Of a stretch of DNA of 64,000 nt, positions 1 through 10,900 are shown in pieces. Under the pieces are notes generated by a model, which saw nothing but the letters and a program-made list of their open reading frames with translations, did not search any database and had not been told where the DNA came from. Source of the stretch: Leucobacter chromiireducens subsp. chromiireducens (GTDB lineage: Bacteria > Actinomycetota > Actinomycetes > Actinomycetales > Microbacteriaceae); NCBI RefSeq assembly GCF_016758255.1, contig NZ_QYAD01000001.1, positions 558,001 through 622,000 of the forward strand, given 5' to 3'. Within the stretch, counting starts at the first letter, position 1; every line of letters begins with the position of its first letter. The position numbers and the translations under genes were made by a program.

Positions 1-1093
1 AGTTGTTCACCTCAGCCGCGTGCGGCTGGTTCACGGGGAGCTCGTTGAAGTTCGTGCCGATCCGGTAGCGGTGTGCGTCCGCGTACGAGAACACGCGCGC
101 CATGAGCATCTTGTCGGGCGAGATGCCGGTGCCGGGAACCTGGTTGCCGGGCGAGAACGCAGCTTGCTCGATCTGCGCGAAGAAGTTCTCGGGGTTGCGG
201 TTCAGCGTGAAGGTGCCGACCTTGATGCGGGGGTAGTCCGCCTTGGGCCAGGTCTTCGTGAGATCGAAGGGGTTGAAACGGTACGTCTTCGCGTCCTCGT
301 ACGGCATGATCTGCACGTGCACGTCCCACGACGGGTACTCCTCGCGCGCAATCGCGTCGAAGAGATCGCGGCGGTAGAAGTCTGCATCGCTGCCGGCGAT
401 CTTCTCAGCTTCGTCAGCCGACATGTGCTCCACGCCCTGCTGGGAAATGAAGTGGTACTTCACCCAGAAACGCTCACCCTCAGCGTTGATCCACTGGTAG
501 GTGTGCGAGCCGTAGCCGTTCAGGTGGCGCCAGCTCTTCGAGAGGCCGCGGTCGCCCATGAGGTAGGTGACCTGGTGTGCAGACTCAGGCGACAGCGTCC
601 AGAAATCCCACTGCATGTCTGCGTCGCGCAGTCCCGAATCGCCGAGGCGCTTCTGCGAGTGGATGAAGTCGGGGAACTTGATGCCGTCGCGGATGAAGAA
701 GGTGGGGGTGTTGTTGCCCACGATGTCGAGGTTGCCCTCGGTCGTGTAGAAGCGCAGCGAGAAGCCGCGCACATCGCGCCAGGTGTCGGGGGAGCCCTGC
801 TCGCCGGCAACGGAGGAGAAGCGGATCAGCGTCTCCGACTTCGCACCGGGCTGGAACACCGCGGCACGGGTGTACTTCGAGACGTCCTCGGTGACGACGA
901 ACTCGCCGAACGCGCCGCCGCCCTTTGCGTGAGGGTTGCGCTCCGGCACGCGCTCACGGTTGAACGAAGCGAGCTTCTCAACCAGGTAGCGGTCGTGCAG
1001 CACCGTGGGGCCGTCGGTGCCAACGGTCAGCGAGAACTCATCGCTCGCAACCGGAGTACCCGTCTGGGTGGTAGTGGGCTTGATGTCAGACAT
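1..1093 (-). CDS. katA: Catalase (monofunctional heme catalase), 3' part missing
   Basis: Clade-type heme catalase that dismutates hydrogen peroxide in the cytoplasm. About 364 residues are visible; the C-terminus runs off the left edge. The active-site histidine lies in [13 protein letters not shown] (His55), the distal Asn region in [18 protein letters not shown], and the proximal heme-ligand tyrosine in [14 protein letters not shown] near the window edge. The ATG at 1093 is preceded by an AAGAAAGAGG ribosome-binding site, so this gene has its own Shine-Dalgarno. It lies 64 bp downstream of a Fur-family gene on the same strand, the common furA-katA arrangement, which suggests co-transcription and peroxide/metal-responsive control. 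No ORF is interrupted in the visible part. Confidence 0.96.
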   Translation of the reverse strand, partial: MSDIKPTTTQTGTPVASDEFSLTVGTDGPTVLHDRYLVEKLASFNRERVPERNPHAKGGGAFGEFVVTEDVSKYTRAAVFQPGAKSETLIRFSSVAGEQGSPDTWRDVRGFSLRFYTTEGNLDIVGNNTPTFFIRDGIKFPDFIHSQKRLGDSGLRDADMQWDFWTLSPESAHQVTYLMGDRGLSKSWRHLNGYGSHTYQWINAEGERFWVKYHFISQQGVEHMSADEAEKIAGSDADFYRRDLFDAIAREEYPSWDVHVQIMPYEDAKTYRFNPFDLTKTWPKADYPRIKVGTFTLNRNPENFFAQIEQAAFSPGNQVPGTGISPDKMLMARVFSYADAHRYRIGTNFNELPVNQPHAAEVNN

Positions 1094-1157
1094 AGCGCCT
1101 CTTTCTTCGGATGGGTGGTGGGGTGGCTTGTGAGGTGTCGGTACCGTGCGCCGGGGG

Positions 1158-1616
1158 TTAGGCAGCGTCAGACTGCGCGGCTGAGCATGCGGCGCAGCGC
1201 CCGCGGAACACGACCTCGGCGACGTCAATGGTGAAACCGAGATGATCGGCTGGCTCGAGGCACGGCGCGGAGCCGACGACGCACGGCACATCCTCGATGA
1301 CGCCGCAGTCGCGGCAAATGAGGTGGTGGTGGTTATCTCCCACGCGAGCTTCGTAGCGGGCCGGGCCCCCGTCGGGGGTGATCTTGCGCACCAGATCCGC
1401 GTCAGTGAGCGCGCTGAGTACGCCGTATACCGCCTGCAGTGAGGTGCCGGGCAGTGTTTCCCGCAGCTGCTCGTAGACCGCACTGGCGTCCATGTGGCCG
1501 CCAGTGGCGAGCATGTCGAGGACAGCGCGACGAGGGGCGGTCGAACGGAGCCCAGCAGCGCTCAGTCGCTCGGCGACGGAGGGGTGCACCGGGTGGTGCG
1601 GGGCTGCTGCGGTCAT
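1158..1616 (-). CDS. furA: Fur-family metal-dependent repressor (catalase-linked FurA/PerR type)
   Basis: A 152-residue winged-helix metalloregulator. The N-terminal DNA-binding part (about residues 10-85) is followed by the dimerisation domain with the Fur signature [10 protein letters not shown] (His96-98, Cys101, Cys104) and a second CxxC (Cys141, Cys144) forming the structural zinc site. Position directly upstream of catalase indicates a FurA/CatR/PerR-like peroxide sensor that represses itself and katA; whether it senses peroxide or iron cannot be read from the sequence. The ATG at 1616 sits 6 nt after a TAGACT -10 hexamer with no Shine-Dalgarno, so it is probably leaderless. It is transcribed divergently from secA. 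Confidence 0.93.
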   Translation of the reverse strand: MTAAAPHHPVHPSVAERLSAAGLRSTAPRRAVLDMLATGGHMDASAVYEQLRETLPGTSLQAVYGVLSALTDADLVRKITPDGGPARYEARVGDNHHHLICRDCGVIEDVPCVVGSAPCLEPADHLGFTIDVAEVVFRGRCAACSAAQSDAA

Positions 1617-1622
1617 GATCCC

Positions 1623-1652
1623 AGTCTACTACTTATTTTGAGTCGTTCAAAA
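1623..1652 (-). promoter_or_regulatory. Promoter and candidate Fur autoregulatory operator of furA-katA
   Basis: Reading the minus strand, TTGAAC (1650-1645) and TAGACT (1628-1623) form a -35/-10 pair with a 16-bp spacer, ending 6 nt before the furA ATG. The -35 is covered by a perfect palindrome TTTTGA-N5-TCAAAA (1636-1652), AT-rich in GC-rich surroundings. This is a plausible FurA operator for autoregulation. The elements are seen directly; the binding is inferred. Confidence 0.6.
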
Positions 1653-1773
1653 GACGGCATTCCCAGCGCTGGAACTCCTTGCGTTGCTAAGCTGAGGCGT
1701 TGTCACAATTTGGCAACGACGGTGGCTCCGCATGGCGGGTCGGCAAGCCGTGCAAACTAACAGGAGAGACAAC

Positions 1774-4503
<2,730 letters not shown>

Positions 4504-4563
4504 GGCCGGAAGCGCCATACCAATCCGTGATCCGCAGCAGCGGACCGACTGGGAGAAACACTG

Positions 4564-5517
4564 ATGTCTAGCGAGACTAACCACCGTCCTACGAAGAACG
4601 AGCGCCGCGCTCAGGCCCGTGAGCAGGCCCGCGTTGCGCGTGAGCAGGAAAAGAAGCGGGAGAAGCGGAATCGCCTCTTCCTGCAGGGCGGCATCGTCCT
4701 CGGCGTGCTCGCCATCCTCGGCATTGTCGCGCTCGTGCTCACGCAGACCATGAAGCCGGCGGGCCCCGGTCCGAAGAACATGGCCTCGGGCGCCGCGGTC
4801 TTCACTAAGGATCTTGAGGTGCTGAAGACCCCCGCGCTCGAATCGGGTGCGGATCGCGAAGCACGTGAGGTGAACCGTGATGAGCTGCCGCTCGACGTGA
4901 CGGTCTACGCCGACTACATGTGCCCGGCCTGTGGTGCGTTCGAGCAGCAGTACGGCACCATGCTCGAGAACTACGTGGGCGCTGGCGACATCGAGCTCGG
5001 CATCTACCCGCTGAACTTCCTCGACAGCATGTCGAATGGCTCGAAGTACTCGACCCGCGCAGCGAACCTGTTCAGCTGCGTGGTTGAGGAGCAGCCCGAG
5101 GTCGCGTTCAGCCTGCACACCCGTCTGCTGAGCCCGGAGGTGCAGCCGAAGGAGCAGACCACCGGCCTGACCGACGATCAGCTGCTTGAGCAGGCTGAGG
5201 CTGCCGGCGCAGAGCTCACCACCGAGCTGCGCCAGTGCGTGAAGGATGTCCGCTTCGGCAACTTCATTTCGAGCAACTACAAGTCCGCGAGCGAGACCGG
5301 CATCCTCGGCCTTGCGAAGGGCGCGCAGATGCTCAGCTCCGACGGCGTGACCCCGCAGCCGGCTGACGGCCCGCAGCGACTCGTTTCCACCCCGACCGTC
5401 ATTGTGAACGGCCAGCAGTGGAACCAGGCTCGCGACGGCGATCTCGAGTCCTACCTTCTGAAGGTCAAGGGCGAGTTCGAGCAGAAGCAGGACGCGGACG
5501 CCAAGAAGTCCGAGTAG
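4564..5517 (+). CDS. Membrane-anchored DsbA-family thioredoxin-fold protein
   Basis: A 317-residue protein with a charged, Lys/Arg-rich cytoplasmic head (residues 1-37), one membrane segment (about 38-62) and an extracytoplasmic DsbA/DSBA-like thioredoxin domain. The redox motif is Cys120-Pro-Ala-Cys123 in YMCPACGAFEQQY, and a cis-proline region STPTVIVNG lies near the C-terminus. The expected role is oxidation or isomerisation of disulfides in secreted proteins. The visible extra cysteines in the helical insert resemble other actinobacterial DsbA-like proteins. It follows secA by 60 bp with a GGGAGAA ribosome-binding site, so export and folding functions may be co-transcribed. Confidence 0.9.
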   Translation: MSSETNHRPTKNERRAQAREQARVAREQEKKREKRNRLFLQGGIVLGVLAILGIVALVLTQTMKPAGPGPKNMASGAAVFTKDLEVLKTPALESGADREAREVNRDELPLDVTVYADYMCPACGAFEQQYGTMLENYVGAGDIELGIYPLNFLDSMSNGSKYSTRAANLFSCVVEEQPEVAFSLHTRLLSPEVQPKEQTTGLTDDQLLEQAEAAGAELTTELRQCVKDVRFGNFISSNYKSASETGILGLAKGAQMLSSDGVTPQPADGPQRLVSTPTVIVNGQQWNQARDGDLESYLLKVKGEFEQKQDADAKKSE

Positions 5518-5524
5518 TATGCTC

Positions 5525-5550
5525 TGGGGCGGTTCTTCGGATCCGCCCCA
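5525..5550 (+). terminator. Hairpin after the DsbA-like gene
   Basis: TGGGGCGG (5525-5532) pairs with CCGCCCCA (5543-5550) around a 10-nt loop, between the DsbA-like stop and tRNA-Thr. There is no U-tract, so termination efficiency is uncertain. Confidence 0.5.
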
Positions 5551-5554
5551 CAGT

Positions 5555-5630
5555 GCCGCCTTAGCTCATCTGGTAGAGCAGCGCCCTTGTAAAGCGCAGG
5601 TGATCGGTTCGAGTCCGATAGGCGGCTCCA
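5555..5630 (+). tRNA. tRNA-Thr (anticodon TGT)
   Basis: Cloverleaf with acceptor arms GCCGCCT (5555-5561) and AGGCGGC (5620-5626), D-stem GCTC/GAGC, anticodon loop CTTGTAA (anticodon TGT), T-arm containing GGTTCGAGTCC, and an encoded CCA (5628-5630). One C-A mismatch closes the anticodon stem. It decodes ACA/ACG-type threonine codons. Confidence 0.96.
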
Positions 5631-5690
5631 TGTTTCGCGGCGATGCCATTCGGCGTCCGACACCGCCCACACCCGAGTAGGGTGGTGCGA

Positions 5691-6647
5691 GTGACTCGCA
5701 CCCGCTCTTTCCCTGTTTGGGCAGCCCTGCTCGGTTCCGGCCTCGCCGGCGTGCTCGTCGCGCTCCAGTCGCGCATCAATGGCGGCCTGAGTCAGCAGCT
5801 CGGCAACGGCTACGTCACCGCGGCCGTCTCATTCGGTATCGGTCTGCTCATCATGTGCGCGGTGCTGCTGCTCTCGCGTCGCGGCAGAGTTGGATTCACC
5901 CGGCTCCGTGGAGAACTCCGAGCGTCGCGGATTCCGGCCTGGGCGCTTCTCGGCGGCGCAGGCGGCGCGCTGTTCGTGCTGAGCCAGGGTCTTGTCGCGC
6001 CGCTCATGGGGCTCACGCTCTTCACGGTCGGCATCGTCGCCGGTCAGGTGCTGGGAGGCCTCTTCATGGACCGTGTCGGCCTTGGCCCAGGCGGACGCAT
6101 CGATCCCACGCCCACGCGAATCGCCGGAACGGTGCTCGCCGTGATTGCGGTCGCGCTTTCGGCGGGACTGGGCGGGAGCGCTGACCACGGGCCAGTGTGG
6201 CTGATTCTCGTTCCCGTGTTCGTCGGTGCGGGGATTGCCGCGCAGTCCATGGTGAACGGACTGGTGCGCGCGGCATCCCAGAGCGCAGTCACCTCGACAT
6301 TCATCAATTTCGTCGTGGGGACGGCGCTGCTTGGTGCCGCGGCGCTGGTCTCGATTGGGATCGCGGGTTGGCCCACGAACTGGCCGAGCGAGCCGTACTA
6401 CTACATCGGTGGATTCGTCGGCACGATCTTCATCGCGGTCGCCGCCATGCTCGTGCGCACCGCGGGTGTGCTGCTCCTCAGCATGTCGAATGTCGCAGGG
6501 CAGCTCATCGCTGCGGTCGCATTTGAGCTGGGCGCGCCGCTGACGGGTGGCCTCACACAGGGCATGATCGCGGGCACGGCGGTTGCGCTCCTTGCCGTGG
6601 TTGTTGCCGCGCTGCCGTGGCGCGGAGGGCCAACTACAGTGCGCTGA
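5691..6647 (+). CDS. DMT-superfamily transporter, YdcZ/DUF606 type (tandem)
   Basis: A 318-residue polytopic membrane protein made of two tandem DUF606/YdcZ repeats (about residues 8-150 and 165-310), each with about five hydrophobic helices. The first begins PVWAALLGSGLAGVLVALQSRINGGLS, with the family's small-residue-rich helix and conserved NGGLSQQLGN; the second repeat is similar. The substrate is unknown; relatives are drug/metabolite transporters. GTG 5691 is preferred because TAGGGT lies 7 nt upstream and there is no Shine-Dalgarno (leaderless). An ATG at 5643 would add 16 atypical residues. The 3' end overlaps the convergent nitroreductase gene by 14 bp. Confidence 0.85.
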   Translation: MTRTRSFPVWAALLGSGLAGVLVALQSRINGGLSQQLGNGYVTAAVSFGIGLLIMCAVLLLSRRGRVGFTRLRGELRASRIPAWALLGGAGGALFVLSQGLVAPLMGLTLFTVGIVAGQVLGGLFMDRVGLGPGGRIDPTPTRIAGTVLAVIAVALSAGLGGSADHGPVWLILVPVFVGAGIAAQSMVNGLVRAASQSAVTSTFINFVVGTALLGAAALVSIGIAGWPTNWPSEPYYYIGGFVGTIFIAVAAMLVRTAGVLLLSMSNVAGQLIAAVAFELGAPLTGGLTQGMIAGTAVALLAVVVAALPWRGGPTTVR

Positions 6648-7194
6648 GGTGGCGCGTGAAGTCGAGGGGCTTCCTGGGCTTGGGGCTCTTTTCTGGTCGC
6701 CCGCGATCGGGGATCCCCCCGATGTACAGCCAGCCGAGGAGGTACTCGTCGGCACCCAACTGGTGGGCAGCATGCACAGCATCGGTGCGAGTGAGCTCGC
6801 CGGTGCGCCAGATGGAGCCCCAGCCGGCTTCGTGGAGGAGGAGCCCGAGCCCGTGAGCCACACCGCTCGCCACGGCTTCCTGCTCCCACAGCGGAACTTT
6901 CTTGCTCGGCTGCGGGGCAACGACGATGGCGAGCACGAGCGGCGCGCGCGTCGCCTTGGCGCGGTACTTCTCGTGCTTTCCTCCCGCTGCGTCGCCCATG
7001 GCGTCACCGAGCCGGAGGCGGGCGTCGCCCCGCAGCTCGATCAGCCGCCAGGGGCGTAAGCCGGAGTGATCAGCGACGCTCGCCAATGGGGCGACGAGCT
7101 CGCGAAGCTCGTCGCTGCTGGGCGCCTCGGCAGTGACCTTCGAGAAGGATCGGCGCGCGTCGAATGCCGCGCGTGCGGGCATCGATGCGCTCAC
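6634..7194 (-). CDS. Nitroreductase-family flavoprotein (YdjA-like)
   Basis: A 186-residue FMN-dependent nitroreductase-fold protein. RRSFSKVTAEAPS near the N-terminus and HSGLRPWRLIEL match the FMN-phosphate-binding Arg/Ser region and the P-W motif of YdjA-type enzymes. HGLGLLLHEAGWGSIWRTG is the typical dimer/FMN helix, and LGWLYIGGIP the C-terminal strand. The physiological substrate is unknown; these reduce nitro or quinone compounds with NAD(P)H. The GTG at 7194 overlaps the msrB stop as GTGA, so the two are translationally coupled. Start sites further upstream would lie inside msrB. Confidence 0.88.
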   Translation of the reverse strand: MSASMPARAAFDARRSFSKVTAEAPSSDELRELVAPLASVADHSGLRPWRLIELRGDARLRLGDAMGDAAGGKHEKYRAKATRAPLVLAIVVAPQPSKKVPLWEQEAVASGVAHGLGLLLHEAGWGSIWRTGELTRTDAVHAAHQLGADEYLLGWLYIGGIPDRGRPEKSPKPRKPLDFTRHLSAL

Positions 7195-7634
7195 GCGTCG
7201 CGCTCGGGGCGTGCGCCAGGTTCGAAGGTGAGCGCAAGCGAGTTCATGCAGTAGCGATCGCCGGTTGGGGTGCCGAAGCCATCGGGGAAGACGTGGCCGA
7301 GGTGTGACCCGCACTCCGCACAGCGGACTTCCGTGCGCGTCATGCCGAGGCTGTGATCCTCGAGCAGCTCAACCGCCTCCGGGCGCACGCTCTCGTAAAA
7401 GCTCGGCCAGCCGCACCCCGAGTCAAACTTCGTGCCCGCAACAAAGAGCTCGTTGCCGCAGCCGCGGCAGCGGTAGAGGCCGTCACGTTCTTCGTCGAGG
7501 AGTTCGCCGGTGCCCGCACGCTCGGTGCCGGCCTGCCGAAGGATCGTGTACTCGTCGCCGCCGAGCTTCTCACGCCACTCGCTCTCGGAAAGCTGGAACG
7601 GGTACTCGGCCGAATCGATGGGCTTGCTGCTCAT
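7191..7634 (-). CDS. msrB: Peptide-methionine (R)-S-oxide reductase MsrB
   Basis: Repairs oxidised methionine (R-sulfoxide) in proteins. The 147-residue SelR domain carries two zinc-binding pairs, CRGC (Cys56, Cys59) and CAEC (Cys105, Cys108). It also has the substrate-binding GCGWPSF and the catalytic Cys129 in RYCMNS; the family commonly uses Cys or Sec there. The ATG at 7634 has a GGAGA ribosome-binding site. It is upstream of, and overlaps, a nitroreductase gene, and with the nearby catalase forms an oxidative-defence group. Confidence 0.97.
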   Translation of the reverse strand: MSSKPIDSAEYPFQLSESEWREKLGGDEYTILRQAGTERAGTGELLDEERDGLYRCRGCGNELFVAGTKFDSGCGWPSFYESVRPEAVELLEDHSLGMTRTEVRCAECGSHLGHVFPDGFGTPTGDRYCMNSLALTFEPGARPERDA

Positions 7635-7841
7635 GACGGGTCTCCAATCAGGGTCGGCAACAGTGTACGCCGAGCACCCGCGCGCGTGTTCAGCTCGGTG
7701 CCCGGGTGAGCAGCACGCGAATCCCGGCGTCCTTGGGATGCCTCATTGCTGAAGATCTCATCCGATCGGGTGATGTGAGACCTCGGGATTCGAAGCCGAC
7801 TTGCATCATCGGATGATATTCGTCAGACTAAGTGGTGGACT

Positions 7842-7860
7842 TGAGGTAAGGCGTACCTCA
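7842..7860. promoter_or_regulatory. DtxR box upstream of htaA
   Basis: TGAGGTAAGGCGTACCTCA has perfect 7-bp arms (TGAGGTA/TACCTCA) and matches the DtxR/IdeR consensus TTAGGTTAGGCTAACCTAA at 14 of 19 positions. It sits just downstream of a plausible promoter (TTGCAT 7801-7806, 17 bp, CAGACT 7824-7829) and 73 bp before the htaA ATG. This predicts repression when iron is plentiful. A classical dtxR gene is in the same window at 40098. The rest of the 7635-7933 gap holds only small inverted repeats, for example ATCATC-g-GATGAT at 7805-7817. Confidence 0.72.
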
Positions 7861-7933
7861 GTTCGATCCGATGTGAGCGTATCGCCACATTCTCGGGCCC
7901 GGTCTTGGTGTCACAACAAGGAGCACGCAACGC

Positions 7934-10900
7934 ATGTTTGCACGTCGAAGGGCCCGTGGGGTCCTCTCAGCGACTTTGGTTACCGCGCTTGTCGCGGGAG
8001 CCGCATTCCTCGGAACGAGCGCTGCGAGCGCTGAGCCGACTGACCCGGTGGCGAGCGAGGCCGCGGCGACTCAGGTTGTGGCAGCACCGACCATTTCTCG
8101 TGCTGCTGTGGACGGGATCGAGCTTTCCGTGGCTGCGACCGGTATCGCGGTCCCGGCGGACAAGCAAGGGGTGTACGCGGGTCTCGTGCCGGCTGGGACC
8201 TCTGCTGTGCTCGGCACCGGCGCTTTCCTCCCCACGGCCGCCATTCGCGGGGGCGCAGGAACGTTCAAGTACACCATCCCCGCTGCGTCGCTCGACCGCA
8301 ATCAGAGCTACGAAGCGATTCTCTGGTGGGCTCACGGCAACCCTGACGACGACGCCATTGTCGCTCGCGTTCCTGTAGAGATAGCTGCGGAGCAGTGGGA
8401 TGCTGTGTTCCCGCCCGTGGTGCCGGCTGTTCAGACCACAACAACGCTGAGCTTCTCGGCCACCACCGTTGAAGTGGGGGCGCCAGTAACGCTGACCGCG
8501 CAGGTAGCTCCCGCCGCCGCCGGTAACGTCGCGTTCCTCGAGGGATCGACACAGTTCGGCACTGCTGCCGTGCTTGATGGGACGGCGACGCTCACCACGA
8601 CGACTCTGCCGGTCGGGATGCACAACTTCACCGCTGCATTCTCGCCGACCGATTCTGCCGCGTTCGTCGCGTCCAGCTCGGCAGCGATGACGCTTGAGGT
8701 CGTGGAGGTGCAGCAGCCGGAAGGAGCTACTGGTTCTGCGGTGGTGTCTGCTGCGTCTGAGACTGGTTTGACGGTGCAGGCGAAGGTGGCTGGGGTTGAT
8801 CCGGCTTCGCAGCCTGCTGGTGTGCATGTTGGTGTGGTGCTTCGTGGGACTGCTGATGGTGCGACGCAGTCGTCGTTCCTGGGTGGTACGCAGTCGGTGA
8901 ATGTGATTCCTGCGTCGGGTGAGTTCGAGTCGAGTGTGACGGTGCCGGTTGCGCAGTTGGATCGCTCGAAGGAGTACGAGGTTGTGGTGTGGCCGCGGCG
9001 GTCGAATCCGACTGCTGCGAACATTGTGAAGGTGTTGCCGTTTGATGTGTCGGCTGCTGAGTGGGACAAGGTGTTCCCGAAGCAGGTAACTGGTTCTGCG
9101 GTGGTGTCTGCTGCGTCTGAGACTGGTTTGACGGTGCAGGCGAAGGTGGCTGGGGTTGATCCGGCTTCGCAGCCTGCTGGTGTGCATGTTGGTGTGGTGC
9201 TTCGTGGGACTGCTGATGGTGCGACGCAGTCGTCGTTCCTGGGTGGTACGCAGTCGGTGAATGTGATTCCTGCGTCGGGTGAGTTCGAGTCGAGTGTGAC
9301 GGTGCCGGTTGCGCAGTTGGATCGCTCGAAGGAGTACGAGGTTGTGGTGTGGCCGCGGCGGTCGAATCCGACTGCTGCGAACATTGTGAAGGTGTTGCCG
9401 TTTGATGTGTCGGCTGCTGAGTGGGACAAGGTGTTCCCGAAGGCTGCTGCGTCGGTGAAGCCGAAGGTGTCGGCTGCGTCGGAGACGGGTCTGACGGTGA
9501 CGACTGAGCTTGCGAACATTGAGTCGAAGACTGGTGCGTATGTTGCGGTGATCGAGGCTGGGAAGCTGTCTGAGGTTTCCGAGTCGAATATGGGTCTCGC
9601 GATGGAGTGGGTGCGTCCTGCGTCGTTCACGGGTGGTGCTGCGACGAGCACGCTTGAGGTGCCTGCTGCGAAGCTTGATCGTTCGAAGAGCTACGAGGTT
9701 GTTGCGTGGACGGGGCATTCGATGCCGTCCGCGGAGACGACGTACGGGGTCGCGGCGCTCGATGTCTCGCTCGCGCAGTGGAACCAGGTATTCCCCACGG
9801 GAGGAGCGAAGGTCCAAGCCGGGGTCTCGCACGCGGGTGCGGACGGGATTTCGGTAACTGCCACCATTTCTGGCATCGCGTTGGATTCGCTGGATGCTGG
9901 GGTTTACGCGTCGCTCATTGAGCGAGGCACTGAAGGACTGATCACGCCTGAGAACATGGGGGCGGGATACGCGTTCGTGAAGCGCGATGCCATTCGTGAC
10001 GGCAAGACAACCGTTGTCCTTGACGCAGGCGCGACGAAGCTCGACCGAACTAAGTCGTACGAGGTCATCGTCTGGCGTGCTCACGCTATGCCGACGCCTG
10101 ACCGGATGGTGGGGCGCGACACGGTGGACATCACCGAGGCGCAGTGGAACGAGGTGTTCGGGGTCGACTTCACCGCAGGGGGTACTGCTGGGGTGACTGG
10201 TGCGGGCGCCGGCAAGCTCGAAGTCACGGCGAAGCTCCGTGGGTTCGATCCTGCACGTTTCTCTTCGGGAGTCAACGTAGCGGTGATTGTTGCGGGAACC
10301 TCGGAGAAGCCGAAGCCGATCGGCACGGTCCGGGTGACGGACATCCCCAAGAACGGGGCCTTCGATGCCAAGGTGGTTGCCACGGGGAGCTCCCTCGACC
10401 GCACGCGAACGTACGAGGTGCTGGTTTGGGACGGGAAGTCTGCTGGAGGCTCAGCAAACGTCCTTACTTTGCCGGTCGATGTGACGAAGGCGAACTGGGA
10501 TGCCGTGTTCCCGCCCAAGGTGGAGACCATGGACGGCAGCTTCGAGTGGGGCGTGCGCAAGGAGTTCCGCGACTACGTCACGGGCTCGATCGCCAAGGGC
10601 AAGATCACTGTGTCGAACCCGGCATCGGGGTCGTCCGTGTACAAGTTCCCCCAGATTGCGGGTGGCACCTGGGACGCCAAGAAGCAGACCGGATCCGTCA
10701 AGTTTGCGGGCAACGTGAACTTCACAGGCCATGACGGCGTACTGAACCTGAACCTCGCGAACCCTGAGCTGCACGTGCTGTCTGCGTCGAAGGCTGAGCT
10801 CCGAGCTGTGCACAAGGGCAAGCTGTTGACGATCGCGACACTTGACCTCTCGAAGGGCAAGAAGTCTGCGCCCGGCGGCAACGCAGTACGCTTCACCGGC

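Noticed and set aside
7967..10084. 705-residue minus-strand open frame opposite htaA
   Set aside because: Arg/His/Ser-rich shadow of a repetitive coding strand. Its internal repeats merely mirror the htaA duplication.
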